DNA from: Deltaproteobacteria bacterium
GTDB lineage: Bacteria > Myxococcota_A > Polyangia > HGW-17 > JAJRWW01
Length of the DNA: 64,000 bases
Assembly (NCBI GenBank): GCA_029938605.1
Contig: JAOZUO010000007.1
Location: 19,134-83,133, forward strand
Direction of reading: 5' to 3'
Shown: positions 8,422-16,997 of the stretch, piece by piece
How positions within the stretch are numbered: the first letter of the stretch is position 1
Layout: each line of letters begins with the position of its first letter
Notes under the pieces: model-generated
Databases searched by the model: none
What the model was told of the DNA's origin: nothing
Seen by the model: the letters and a program-made list of their open reading frames with translations, nothing else
Made by a program: the position numbers and the translations under genes

Positions 8422-8534
8422 GAGCTCACCGAGGGCTCACGCCGGCCCGAAGCCGGTTGTCACCAGCAACCGCAGATGATAGATTTTCCACCATCGGGCT
8501 AGCCGGTGACTGAGGCTTCGCCAAGGAGATCCAT

Positions 8535-9284
8535 ATGTCTGGGCACAGCAAATGGTCGACCATCAAGCACAAAAAGGGCGCGGCTGACGCCAAGCGCGGG
8601 AAGGTCTTCACCAAGCTTATCAAGGAGGTCACCGTGGCTGCCCGCCAGGGCGGCGGCGACCCCGGCGGCAACCCCCGGCTCCGTACGGCCATCGACAAGG
8701 CCCGGGCCGAGAACATGCCCAACGACAACATCGCCCGCGCCATCAAGAAAGGCACCGGGGAGCTCGAAGGCGTCAACTACGACGAGATCGTCTACGAGGG
8801 CTACGGCCCCGGGGGTACGGCTGTTCTGGTGGAGTGCCTCACCGACAACAGAAACCGTACCGTGGCCGAGCTCAAGCACGTCTTCGCCAAGTCCAACGGC
8901 ACCATAGGCAAGCCCGGCACCGTGGCCTTCAAGTTCGAAGCCCAGGGGCACCTCCGCTTCCCCAAGGCGGACGTAGACGAGGACCGGATCATGGAAGCCG
9001 CCATGGAGGCCGGAGCCGACGACTACACAGACGACGGGGACGACTGGCTCGTGACCACGGAGCCCACGGAGTTCCTGAAGATCCAGGACGCCTTCGAGAA
9101 GGCCGGCCTCAAGCCCTCGGACGCGGAGGTCACCAAGGTGCCTCTCGCCACGATCCAGCTCGAGGGGCGAGACGCCGAGGTGATGCTCAAGCTCTATATG
9201 AATTTAGACGATCACGAGGACGTGCAGAACGTCTACGCGGACTTCGACATCGACGACAAGCTCATGGAGGAGCTGCTGGATTGA
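8535..9284 (+). CDS. yebC: YebC/PmpR family translation/transcription factor
   Basis: 249 residues starting with the family signature [20 protein letters not shown] and containing [28 protein letters not shown] and GSVAF-like GTVAFKFEA. YebC proteins are described both as DNA-binding regulators and as ribosome-associated factors that relieve stalling at proline-rich stretches. Conserved linkage with ruvC, directly downstream here, is seen in many bacteria. The start has an ideal AAGGAG Shine-Dalgarno. Confidence 0.96.
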   Translation: MSGHSKWSTIKHKKGAADAKRGKVFTKLIKEVTVAARQGGGDPGGNPRLRTAIDKARAENMPNDNIARAIKKGTGELEGVNYDEIVYEGYGPGGTAVLVECLTDNRNRTVAELKHVFAKSNGTIGKPGTVAFKFEAQGHLRFPKADVDEDRIMEAAMEAGADDYTDDGDDWLVTTEPTEFLKIQDAFEKAGLKPSDAEVTKVPLATIQLEGRDAEVMLKLYMNLDDHEDVQNVYADFDIDDKLMEELLD

Positions 9285-9306
9285 CCGGATCCGGCGTGCG
9301 CCCCCG

Positions 9307-9849
9307 ATGACCGCGGCCAGCCATGTCGTGCTCGGACTGGACCCGGGCTCCCGGGTGATGGGCTACGCCGTGGTGGAGAGGCTCGAGCGCGGTGGGTTTC
9401 ACTACCGCGAGTGCGGCACCATCGCCGCCCCGGACCGGGCGCCCATTGCCGAGAGGCTGCTGGAGCTCGCCACCGGGTTGCGCGAGGTGATCCGGGATCT
9501 CGGTCCCACCGAGGCCGCCATGGAGGACGTGTTTCACCAGCGCAACGCCCGGTCGGCCCTGGTGCTGGGCCAGGCCCGTGGTGCGACCCTGCTGGTGGTG
9601 GCCGAGCGCGGCCTCGCCGTGTCGAGCTACCCGCCGGCCACGGTAAAAAAAACCGTCTGCGGAAACGGTCGGGCCTCCAAGGAACAGATCCAACAGATGG
9701 TGACCGCCCTGGCCAGGCTCAAGCGCCCACCGGCCACCGACGCCGCTGACGCCCTGGCCGTCGCCATCTGCCACTGCCTTCACGCCGCCACACCACCGGA
9801 GCTTCTGCCTACAAAGCGAGGGGCCAAACCGAAAGGAGGTCGTCGATGA
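9307..9849 (+). CDS. ruvC: Holliday junction endonuclease RuvC
   Basis: RuvC cuts Holliday junctions symmetrically with RuvAB. The 180-residue protein begins GLDPGSRVMGYAVVE with the first catalytic Asp, has a central acidic residue in MEDVFHQRNARSALVLGQARGA, and closes with DAADALAVAICH carrying the last acidic residues. Its stop overlaps the ruvA start as ATGA, implying translational coupling. A 22-base gap separates it from yebC. A short basic tail (PTKRGAKPKGGRR) follows the domain. Confidence 0.95.
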   Translation: MTAASHVVLGLDPGSRVMGYAVVERLERGGFHYRECGTIAAPDRAPIAERLLELATGLREVIRDLGPTEAAMEDVFHQRNARSALVLGQARGATLLVVAERGLAVSSYPPATVKKTVCGNGRASKEQIQQMVTALARLKRPPATDAADALAVAICHCLHAATPPELLPTKRGAKPKGGRR

Positions 9850-10454
9850 TTCGACGTCTGCGGGGAACACTGATCGAGGCCGAGATCACCCAGGTGGTGA
9901 TCGACGCGGGCGGGGTGGGCTACGGCGTGGCCGTGTCGCCCCAAACCAGCGCGGGGCTCACTGGACTGGGCGAGCCCGTGGACCTGTGGATCCACACCAA
10001 CGTCTACGAAGGGGGTATCGACCTGTACGGCTTCGAAAGCGGGGACGACCGGGACGTGTTCCTGCGCCTCACGGGCGTGTCGGGCATAGGCCCGCGCCTG
10101 GCCATGAACATCCTCTCCGGTATGGATCCGCCGGTGCTGCTGCAGGCCGTGGCCGACGGCGATCTGGCCCGGCTGGTGCGTATCCCCGGCGTGGGGAAGC
10201 GCACGGCCGAGCGCATGGTGGTAGAGCTCAAAGACAAGTTCAAGGACCTGCTGTTGGCCCAGGGAACGGAGGCTGGCGCCGACAAAGCCGGGCCCGCCGG
10301 AGTCTCCATGGAGGAAGTGCGCTCTGCGTTGTTGAACTTAGGCTACAGGGCCGCTACGGTAACCAAAATCATACCGCTACTCAAAAAGGAAGCGGCCGAC
10401 GGCGCGAGCCTCCCGGACGTGATCCGCGCGGGGCTGCACCTGCTGCAGAAATAG
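9846..10454 (+). CDS. ruvA: Holliday junction DNA-binding protein RuvA
   Basis: 202 residues, normal for RuvA, which binds four-way junctions as a tetramer and loads RuvB. The OB-fold domain begins MIRRLRGTLIEAE, followed by helix-hairpin-helix elements GVSGIGPRLAMNIL and IPGVGKRTAERMVVEL, then the C-terminal domain III (SALLNLGYRAATV) that touches RuvB. It overlaps ruvC by four bases and lies four bases before ruvB. Confidence 0.96.
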   Translation: MIRRLRGTLIEAEITQVVIDAGGVGYGVAVSPQTSAGLTGLGEPVDLWIHTNVYEGGIDLYGFESGDDRDVFLRLTGVSGIGPRLAMNILSGMDPPVLLQAVADGDLARLVRIPGVGKRTAERMVVELKDKFKDLLLAQGTEAGADKAGPAGVSMEEVRSALLNLGYRAATVTKIIPLLKKEAADGASLPDVIRAGLHLLQK

Positions 10455-10458
10455 ACCC

Positions 10459-11508
10459 ATGGCACGTCAGAAACACGAAGATCCCCCCGAGGACGCCCCG
10501 GTCACCACGCCCACCACCATTGGTGAGGAGCCCCAGGCCGAGGCCTCCCTGCGCCCCCTCTCCTTCGACGAGTATGTGGGCCAGGAGGACCTCAAGCGCC
10601 CCCTGCGCACCATGGTCCAGGCCGCCCAGCAACTCTCGACGTCCCTGGACCACCTACTCTTCTACGGGCCCCCCGGCCTGGGAAAAACCTCCCTGGCCCA
10701 TATCGTGGCCCACGAGATGGGCGTGACCGTACACCAGACCTCCGGCCCGGCGGTGGAGCACAAGGGTGTGCTGGCCGGCCTGCTCACCAACCTGGCCGAC
10801 CACGACGTCCTGTTCATCGACGAAATACACCGCCTGCCCCCCCCCGTGGAGGAGGCCCTCTACCCGGCCATGGAAGACTACCAGCTGGACGTGCTCATCG
10901 GCGACGGCCCCCACGCCAAGGCCATCACCATGCCGTTGCCACGATTCACCCTGGTGGGCGCCACCACGCGCACGGGCATGCTCACATCACCGCTTCAGGA
11001 CCGCTTCGGCTTCACCTGGCGGTTGACCTACTACAGCGACGAGGAGCTCACCCGGATCATCACCCGCAGCGCCGAACGCATCGGGGTGCGTGTCACCGAC
11101 GACGGCGCCGTGGAGTTGGGGCGCCGAGCCCGAGGCACCCCGCGCGTGGCCAACCGCTGGCTCCGGCGCGCCCGGGACTACGCCGAGGTGGACGGTAGCC
11201 GGATCATCGACCGCCGCATCGCGAACATCACCCTGTCGGATCTGCAGGTGGACAAGGCGGGCTTAAACTCCCTGGACCGCGCCTACCTGAGCTGCCTCCT
11301 TGAGCGGTTCGACGGCCGCCCCGTGGGTATCGAGGCCCTGGCCGCCGCCCTGTCCGAGGACCGCCAGACCCTCGAGTTCACCGTGGAGCCCTACCTGGTG
11401 CAGCACGGCTTCGTGGACCGCACCTCCCGCGGCCGCGTGGCGACCCTCCTGGCCGCCAACCACCTCGGCCTCACCACCGACGGCGAACCCCAAAAGAAAC
11501 TTTTCTGA
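10459..11508 (+). CDS. ruvB: Holliday junction ATP-dependent helicase RuvB
   Basis: 349 residues. RuvB is the hexameric AAA+ motor that drives branch migration. Seen are the RuvB N-terminal SFDEYVGQEDLKRPL, Walker A GPPGLGKTSLA, Walker B DVLFIDEIHRLP, the sensor segment LVGATTRTGMLTSPLQDRFG, and the C-terminal winged-helix domain (EPYLVQHGFVDRTSRGRVAT). A poorly conserved 30-residue acidic N-terminal extension precedes the core. It is the last gene of the yebC-ruvCAB run; no hairpin terminator is obvious after it. Confidence 0.97.
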   Translation: MARQKHEDPPEDAPVTTPTTIGEEPQAEASLRPLSFDEYVGQEDLKRPLRTMVQAAQQLSTSLDHLLFYGPPGLGKTSLAHIVAHEMGVTVHQTSGPAVEHKGVLAGLLTNLADHDVLFIDEIHRLPPPVEEALYPAMEDYQLDVLIGDGPHAKAITMPLPRFTLVGATTRTGMLTSPLQDRFGFTWRLTYYSDEELTRIITRSAERIGVRVTDDGAVELGRRARGTPRVANRWLRRARDYAEVDGSRIIDRRIANITLSDLQVDKAGLNSLDRAYLSCLLERFDGRPVGIEALAAALSEDRQTLEFTVEPYLVQHGFVDRTSRGRVATLLAANHLGLTTDGEPQKKLF

Positions 11509-11682
11509 TCCTTCTAGAGCTGATTTGCCCTACGGCGCCTGCCGCGGATCTTGATGACGTCTTTGCCCCTCAGGAGTCCCCGGGAGTTGAATTTGTCTGG
11601 GTAGCCTCATCTGATACGCAACCTTTGGGCGCAACCACCGATAACCATCAGCAAGAGCTGCTGATCAGCCCAGAGGATAAAG

Positions 11683-12219
11683 ATGCCGAAGTCACCTGAA
11701 ACCACGGAACCAATTGCCGAAATCGAGCCCCTGATTCTCCGGCTGCGTGGGCAGCGAGTCATCATCGACTCGGAGCTGGCGCAAATCTACGGCACAACGA
11801 CCAAGAAACTGAACCAACAGGTTTCACGCAACCGCGCCCGATTTCCGCCCGATTTCATGCTCCGGCTGCATGAGGATGAGAAATCTGAACTGGTCACAAG
11901 TTGTGACCGGTTCAGTAAGCTCAAACATTCAAGCGTGTTACCGCAAGCGTTTACGGAGCACGGGGCACTCATGATCGCAAGCGTGCTCAACTCTCCTCGT
12001 GCCGTAGAGATGTCCGTGTTTGTGGTCCGGGCCTTCGTGCGCTTTCGCTCGATTCTCGCCCAGCACGAAGAGTTCGCTCAGCGACTGTCGGAGTTGGAAT
12101 CAAGGATCGCCAGCCATGACGAGTCAATCCGAGGCATCGTGACGTCGCTGCGGTCGCTGCTCGCCAACGACCGCCAAACGCCCATAAGATCCATTGGATT
12201 CCAAACGCGTGAAGAGTGA
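11683..12219 (+). CDS. ORF6N-domain protein (anti-repressor-like)
   Basis: 178 residues. Residues of about 12-110 fit the ORF6N domain: LRGQRVIIDSELAQIYGTTT, LNQQVSRNRARFPPDFMLRL and LPQAFTEHGALMIASVLNS. The domain is typical of phage anti-repressors and mobile-island genes and is thought to bind DNA. A coiled coil (FAQRLSELESRIASHDESI) follows. Base composition is lower in GC than in the adjacent ruv genes, and there is no operon partner, so horizontal acquisition is likely. An AGAGGA Shine-Dalgarno supports the start. Its target is unknown. Confidence 0.85.
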   Translation: MPKSPETTEPIAEIEPLILRLRGQRVIIDSELAQIYGTTTKKLNQQVSRNRARFPPDFMLRLHEDEKSELVTSCDRFSKLKHSSVLPQAFTEHGALMIASVLNSPRAVEMSVFVVRAFVRFRSILAQHEEFAQRLSELESRIASHDESIRGIVTSLRSLLANDRQTPIRSIGFQTREE

Positions 12220-12267
12220 GCGTCTCAAAGAGAGAGGCGCCCTGAGGGTCGAGTGCAGCGATCAATG

Positions 12268-12296
12268 CGTGGAAGGTGTGGAAAGTGTGGAAGGCG
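12268..12296. repeat. three 9-bp repeats (tggaaggtg-like)
   Basis: Three near-identical 9-mers (tggaaggtg, tggaaagtg, tggaaggcg) sit in the gap between the convergent ORF6N gene and dapF. No hairpin terminator is seen here. Confidence 0.6.
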
Positions 12297-12299
12297 TCT

Positions 12300-13232
12300 T
12301 TACTCAAGCGCAGCGGCAAGCAGGCGGCAGGCGTCGACGGAGGCGAGAGCGTCGGGGTCGAGCTCGGCCTGGTAGACGAGGCGGGCGGGACCGGTCATGT
12401 GCACCATCTCGAGGTGGGGATCCACTTCGATGGTGAGCGTGCCGCCCGGAAGCACCACCTGCAGGGGTGTGCCGAAGGGGACGCGGTCTTCGAGGCCGGC
12501 CGCAACGCCGATGGCGCAGGCGCCGGTACCGCAGGCCGCCGTGAGGCCGGCGCCGCGCTCGTACACGGCGGCGTCCAGGTGCCCGCCGGTGGCGCGAACG
12601 AAGGCGATGTTGGCCTTTTTCGGGAAGCGCTCGTGGGACTCGAGGCCCGGACCGTAGCGCTTGGCCAGATCCACGGGGGCAGCGTCGGCGTGCTCCTCCT
12701 CGTCTAGAAAGATCACCGCGTGGGGGTTGCCCATGGACAGGGCGGTGAAGCGGAAAATCGCGCCGTCCGGGTGGGTGATCTCCTCGCGAATGGCGGTACC
12801 CTCACCGGCCACGGGGATCGCCGCGCGGTCTCGAATGGGCTTGCCCATGGCCACGCGAACCGTGTCCACCTTGCCGTCGTCCCCTCGGTGCGCCGTGCAC
12901 GCCAGTGGGCCCGCGCCGGTTTGAACGGTGAGCGCGTCCCGGGAGGGGTCGGGGTCGAGCACGTGCTTGACCACACAGCGCAGGCCGTTGCCGCACATCT
13001 CGGCGTGGCTCCCGTCGGCGTTGACGATTCGCATGGATACGTCGCAACCGGCAGCAGCGGCGTCCGCGTGGTCGATGAGCAGGAGGCCGTCAGCGCCCAC
13101 GCCCAGTCGGCGCTGGCATACACGAATGGCCAGGCTGACCGGATCGTCAATAGGCGTCTGACGTACATCGACCACGACAAAGTCGTTGCCCGCGCCGTGG
13201 ACCTTCTCATAAGGAATCATCGCCCGCGTCAT
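12300..13232 (-). CDS. dapF: diaminopimelate epimerase
   Basis: DapF converts LL- to meso-diaminopimelate for lysine and peptidoglycan synthesis without a cofactor, using two cysteines. Both are present: CGNGLRCV and ACGTGACAIGVA. The N-terminus reads MIPYEKVHGAGNDFVVVD. Length (310) is slightly above the usual 275, with extra residues in the middle (DEEEHADAAPV). The start overlaps the stop of the ABC ATPase gene as ATGA, so dapF is translationally coupled to a transporter operon of no obvious metabolic relation. ATG 13220 is an alternative start. Confidence 0.95.
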   Translation of the reverse strand: MTRAMIPYEKVHGAGNDFVVVDVRQTPIDDPVSLAIRVCQRRLGVGADGLLLIDHADAAAAGCDVSMRIVNADGSHAEMCGNGLRCVVKHVLDPDPSRDALTVQTGAGPLACTAHRGDDGKVDTVRVAMGKPIRDRAAIPVAGEGTAIREEITHPDGAIFRFTALSMGNPHAVIFLDEEEHADAAPVDLAKRYGPGLESHERFPKKANIAFVRATGGHLDAAVYERGAGLTAACGTGACAIGVAAGLEDRVPFGTPLQVVLPGGTLTIEVDPHLEMVHMTGPARLVYQAELDPDALASVDACRLLAAALE

Positions 13233-14386
13233 CGCGGCGGTCCACCGGGACCGCCGTAGCCTCCGGGCGGTCCGTAGCCCTGGGGACCGGCGGGACCCGC
13301 CTGGCCCGCCCCAGGATGCCCGGTCAGCTGCATGAACACATCCTCGAGGCTGGTGCCGCGTTGGATCTCACCCAGAGACAGGCCGAGCTCGAAGACCTTG
13401 CCAACGATCATCTTGATGACCTCGTCGGCGGGGGGCGCTTCCGGCAGCAGGTTCACCGTCATCCAGCCCAGATTCGGCTCGTACTCCACATTGCGAACGC
13501 CTCCGGAGGTCTCTATCTCCTGGAAGAAGCTCACCGGCGGGACGCCGCCACGGATCTGAACGCGAAGCTGGTTGTCCTTCTCGGTGAAGCTCTCGATGTC
13601 GCCGTGCTTGATGATCTGGCCCTGGTGGATCAGCGCCACGTCCGTGCAGATGTCCTGAATCTCAGCCAGATTGTGGGAAGAGACCACCACGGTGCGCTCG
13701 CCCCGCATGGAGGCGATGAGGTCACGTATCTGCTTGGCGGCGAAGGGGTCCAGCCCTGCGGTGGGCTCATCGAGCAATACTACCTCCGGCTCACCGATGA
13801 ACGCCTGGGCCAACCCCGTGCGCTTGGCCATGCCGTGGGAGAGATGGCCCGGGAACTTCTTGACGTGCTCGGCCAGCCCCACCAGCTCCAGCACCCGGGA
13901 GGCCTCCTCGTCGGCCTCCTTACCGCCATACCCTAAAAGCTCAGCGAAGAAGACGAGCTGGCCGTGGATGCCCACATTGGCGATGAGCTGGGCGTCCTGG
14001 GGCAGGGTGGCGAGCTTGCCCTTGAGGTTCGTGCTGAAAAAGGGCGCATGACCCAACACCTCCACCGACCCGGCCTTGGGCCTGAGAAAGCCGGCCATGA
14101 CGCTGAAGGAGGTGGTCTTGCCCGCGCCGTTGGGTCCCACGAAGCCCAGGGTCTCACCCTGGCTTACGGCGAGATCGAAGCCCTTGAGGACCTCCAGGTT
14201 GCCGTAGGCGAACCGGAGCTTCTTCACGTCGATGGCCAGCTGGCCCTTCTTTTTTTTGCGCTTGGGCTTGGGCTTGACCCCGGCCTTGGACTTTGTCTCC
14301 TCGGCCTCGGCCTTCTGTTGGGCCTCGGCGAGCTTTTCCTGGGCCTTTCGGAGCTCCTCCTGCGCCTGCTTGAGGTCGTCGGTCAT
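13229..14386 (-). CDS. ABC transporter ATP-binding protein with coiled-coil N-extension
   Basis: 385 residues. An N-terminal Lys/Glu-rich coiled coil (about residues 4-30) and a basic linker (KPKPKRKKKKG) precede a standard ABC-2 type ATPase: Walker A GPNGAGKTTS, Q-loop LPQDAQL, signature LSHGMAKRTGLAQA, Walker B VVLLDEPTAGLDP and H-loop VSSHNLAEI. The C-terminal domain ends in a Gly/Pro-rich tail (AGQAGPAGPQGYGPPGG). It overlaps the permease gene upstream and dapF downstream by four bases each. The substrate is unknown; efflux or membrane-protein insertion of the ABC-2 kind is likely. Confidence 0.9.
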   Translation of the reverse strand: MTDDLKQAQEELRKAQEKLAEAQQKAEAEETKSKAGVKPKPKRKKKKGQLAIDVKKLRFAYGNLEVLKGFDLAVSQGETLGFVGPNGAGKTTSFSVMAGFLRPKAGSVEVLGHAPFFSTNLKGKLATLPQDAQLIANVGIHGQLVFFAELLGYGGKEADEEASRVLELVGLAEHVKKFPGHLSHGMAKRTGLAQAFIGEPEVVLLDEPTAGLDPFAAKQIRDLIASMRGERTVVVSSHNLAEIQDICTDVALIHQGQIIKHGDIESFTEKDNQLRVQIRGGVPPVSFFQEIETSGGVRNVEYEPNLGWMTVNLLPEAPPADEVIKMIVGKVFELGLSLGEIQRGTSLEDVFMQLTGHPGAGQAGPAGPQGYGPPGGYGGPGGPPR

Positions 14387-15264
14387 ACGTTCCTCCTGCG
14401 CAAAAAGGCCCAGCCAATGGCCAGGTAGGCCACGGTGTAGCAGACCATGAGCGCCGCCGCCCCGAGGAAGTGGCCGACGCTCGGGTAGGCAAACCAGTAC
14501 TTGGCCTCAAGGGGGAGCACGTAAAAGAAGATCTTCGCGTACTCGGTCTGGCGGGACATGAGCCCGCCGATGATGTCCACGGCCAGGTAGAAGCCCACCC
14601 CCAGGAAGAACGTGCCCGTGGGCTTACCCACCATGGCCGCCATCATGGACATGAAGGCGATGAGCGGCACCGCGGAGAGCCACAGGGCGATAAATATCTG
14701 GACAGAGAACAGCAACACCGTGCCGAAGGCGAGGTTCCGCCCCACGATGAGCCATCCCAAAGACACCGCGAGGGTGACCGCTCCGGAGACCACAGTGAAA
14801 AACTTGAGATTCGAAAGAAAGAGCCCCAGGTACAGCTCCAGCCGTCCGGTCTTGGGTAAGATGTACCGGATGGACTTGCGGTGGAGGTACCCCGCCACCT
14901 GGTTGAAGGACAAGAGCAACACCAGGAAGGGCACCCCGAACAGAGAGAAGAGGAAGAACACCGACATCACCACCGGGCGCTCACACTCCAAGAAACGCAG
15001 GGCCTCGGGGGAGACGTTGGAGAAGGGGGGGATGGCCCTCTGGAGCTTGTCCTTGACCTTACTGGGTGCACTGCCTGCGGGCAGCTTGCACATGGGGTTC
15101 TCTTTGGCCCCGAAGGGGATCAGGTCGATGGAGACGGCCCCGAGCTGCACCACCACGAAGAGATAGACCACCAGGAAGATCACCCCCGGGCCACTGCGCA
15201 CGAGGTTGCGGTAATCGAACCGGGTGACGATCAACGTGTCTTTGAGATTCACCGGTAAGCCCAT
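14383..15264 (-). CDS. ABC-2 type transporter permease
   Basis: 293 residues with about six membrane segments (for example VIFLVVYLFVVVQLGAVSI near the N-terminus and LGAAALMVCYTVAYLAIGWA at the C-terminus). A hydrophilic loop with two Cys (PMCKLPAG, LECERPVV) after the first segment is probably extracytoplasmic. It pairs with the ATPase whose start overlaps its stop. No sequence feature shows the substrate. Confidence 0.8.
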   Translation of the reverse strand: MGLPVNLKDTLIVTRFDYRNLVRSGPGVIFLVVYLFVVVQLGAVSIDLIPFGAKENPMCKLPAGSAPSKVKDKLQRAIPPFSNVSPEALRFLECERPVVMSVFFLFSLFGVPFLVLLLSFNQVAGYLHRKSIRYILPKTGRLELYLGLFLSNLKFFTVVSGAVTLAVSLGWLIVGRNLAFGTVLLFSVQIFIALWLSAVPLIAFMSMMAAMVGKPTGTFFLGVGFYLAVDIIGGLMSRQTEYAKIFFYVLPLEAKYWFAYPSVGHFLGAAALMVCYTVAYLAIGWAFLRRRNV

Positions 15265-15265
15265 G

Positions 15266-15667
15266 TCAGTTCACCAGGTTCTCGCGGAACACCACGTTGA
15301 GCAACACCAGCGTGATTCCCGGATAGATGAGCTGCTGGAGAGTGGAAAACTGGAAGGGATGCCCCTCGCCGAGGGTGTAGCTGAGCACATAGGCAAAAAA
15401 CAGGAGACTGTAGACCGCCTCGGCCGAGCCCAGCCAGCGCCCCATGACCCGCTTCATACGCAGGTAGCCTATACCCGCGATCACCAGCAGCCCCACGTCG
15501 CCCGCCACAAAGGCCGCGCGCACGTAGAGATAGCCCTCGGAGACGCCCTTGGGCCGGTCCACACTGCCGGCAAGTATCATCACCAGACCGAGGAGGCCCA
15601 GGCCGAGCACACCGGCGATGACAAAATTGATAACCGCCAATGCGGTGAGTCCACCAGGTCGGTACAT
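15266..15667 (-). CDS. small membrane protein of the ABC-2 operon
   Basis: 133 residues with four predicted membrane helices (starting LTALAVINFVIAGVLGLGLL, VRAAFVAGDVGLLVIAGIGY, AVYSLLFFAYVLSY and YPGITLVLLNVVF). It ends one base before the permease start, so it is the first gene of a tightly packed operon with the permease, the ATPase and dapF. Family not recognised; it may be an accessory subunit of the exporter. Confidence 0.7.
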   Translation of the reverse strand: MYRPGGLTALAVINFVIAGVLGLGLLGLVMILAGSVDRPKGVSEGYLYVRAAFVAGDVGLLVIAGIGYLRMKRVMGRWLGSAEAVYSLLFFAYVLSYTLGEGHPFQFSTLQQLIYPGITLVLLNVVFRENLVN

Positions 15668-15726
15668 GAGTCTCGTTTCTCGTTGCCTGCGGTGCGGGAA
15701 AATCCCACCACCGCGATTGGTACGAA

Positions 15727-15755
15727 AAGCTAGCGCGAAGATCCGGCCGGGTCAA
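15727..15755 (-). promoter_or_regulatory. candidate promoter of ABC-2/dapF operon
   Basis: On the minus strand TTGACC (15755-15750) and TAGCTT (15732-15727) are separated by 17 bp, about 60 bases before the first gene of the operon. The -35 sequence lies inside a tandem repeat that duplicates it. Confidence 0.4.
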
Positions 15756-15812
15756 GCCACGGTCGGGTCAAGCCACGGCCGGGTCCGCATAAGGTACGGC
15801 CGGGTCCGAATC
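15747..15812. repeat. imperfect 16-bp tandem repeats
   Basis: Units of the form cgggtcaagccacggt/c occur twice, followed by two decayed relatives (gggtccgcataaggtacgg, gggtccg). Two of them carry a copy of TTGACC on the minus strand. They fill most of the gap between the MlaE/STAS gene and the ABC-2 operon; both flanking genes run leftward. Confidence 0.7.
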
Positions 15813-15833
15813 GTGTATCCGTTGAGAGGCTGC

Positions 15834-16943
15834 TCAGCTAAGCAGGGTGTCCAGGGTGGTGATGATTCCGTCGGCGAAGATGATGGCGAAGATGGACACC
15901 ACCACGGCCTTGGTGGCGGCCCGGCCCACTCCCTCGGCGCCCCGCCCCACCCGAAAGCCCATGAAGGAGCCGATGACCACGATGAGCCAGCCGAAGACCA
16001 CGCTCTTGAGCACGCAGTTGGCCAGGTCATTGAGGCCCACCGCCTGGAGGGTCTGGTTCATGTACGCCGTGGCGCCGAGTTGCAGGTAGGTCACGGCGAT
16101 GACGAAGCCGCCGAGGATGGAGACCACACTGCACATGACGCTGAGCATGGGCAAGGTAACGGTGACGGCGTAGAGCTTGGGCACCACCAGGTAGCGCACG
16201 GGCTCGATGCCCGTCACCGAGAGGGCGTCGAGCTCCTCGTTGTTCTTCATGGCGCCGATCTCGGCGGCGATGGCGGCCCCGGACCGGCCGGCCACCACGA
16301 TGGCGGTCATCAGGGGGGCGAACTCCCGCACCATGCCCTTACCCACGAGGTTGGCCACGTAGATGCTGGTGCCGAAGTCCTTGAGCAGATGCCCCCCCTG
16401 GAAGGCCAGGATCAACCCGAGGATGAAGCCGATGGTAGCCACCACGGGCAGGGCGTCCACGCCGATGGCCAGGGCGTCCCTCCACAGGGACCCCCGTCGC
16501 CTGTTCCGCGATGAGAAGATCCCCAGCAGGCAACCGAAAAAAGCGTCGGCCATGAACACGAGCATGGCGACGAAGGAGTGCCAGAGCTGCTCGGCGCCTC
16601 CGCCCACGCGACTGAGGAACCCCTCGTGCACCACCCGGCTGGGGGTGGGCTGGGCCGGGATGTGGTCCAACTGGGCGGTCACCGCCTCGGAGAGCTGGAC
16701 CATGTGCAGCTCCCCGCGACCACCCTCGGCCAGATCCAGCAGAGCCGCCAGGGCCGAGACCCCCACGGCGTCAGCCCGGGTGACGCCCGACAGGTCCAGC
16801 GACACCCCACGCCCACGCCGCAGGTGGGGCGCGGCGGCCTTGAAGAGCTCACTTCCCCGCTCTTGGGTCAGCGCGCCGGCCAGGCGACAGGTCACATCCC
16901 GCCCGTCCCGCGTAACATCGACCTGAAGCTTCGGTGGATCCAC
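15834..16943 (-). CDS. MlaE-family ABC permease with N-terminal STAS domain
   Basis: 369 residues. Residues of about 1-100 form a STAS domain (VTCRLAGALTQERGSELF, LDLSGVTRADAVGVSALAAL). The remainder is an MlaE/DUF140 permease with five or so membrane segments and the family segment RSGAAIAAEIGAMKNNEELDAL followed by LVVPKLYAVTVTLPML. Such permeases move phospholipids or other lipids between inner and outer membranes together with an MlaF ATPase and MlaD. No ATPase or MCE-domain gene is adjacent here, so partners must lie elsewhere. Confidence 0.88.
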   Translation of the reverse strand: MDPPKLQVDVTRDGRDVTCRLAGALTQERGSELFKAAAPHLRRGRGVSLDLSGVTRADAVGVSALAALLDLAEGGRGELHMVQLSEAVTAQLDHIPAQPTPSRVVHEGFLSRVGGGAEQLWHSFVAMLVFMADAFFGCLLGIFSSRNRRRGSLWRDALAIGVDALPVVATIGFILGLILAFQGGHLLKDFGTSIYVANLVGKGMVREFAPLMTAIVVAGRSGAAIAAEIGAMKNNEELDALSVTGIEPVRYLVVPKLYAVTVTLPMLSVMCSVVSILGGFVIAVTYLQLGATAYMNQTLQAVGLNDLANCVLKSVVFGWLIVVIGSFMGFRVGRGAEGVGRAATKAVVVSIFAIIFADGIITTLDTLLS

Positions 16944-16997
16944 TGCCCCAGTATAGCCAACTGCGACCAGGGGGCTACTATCGGTTAAAGAAATGGC

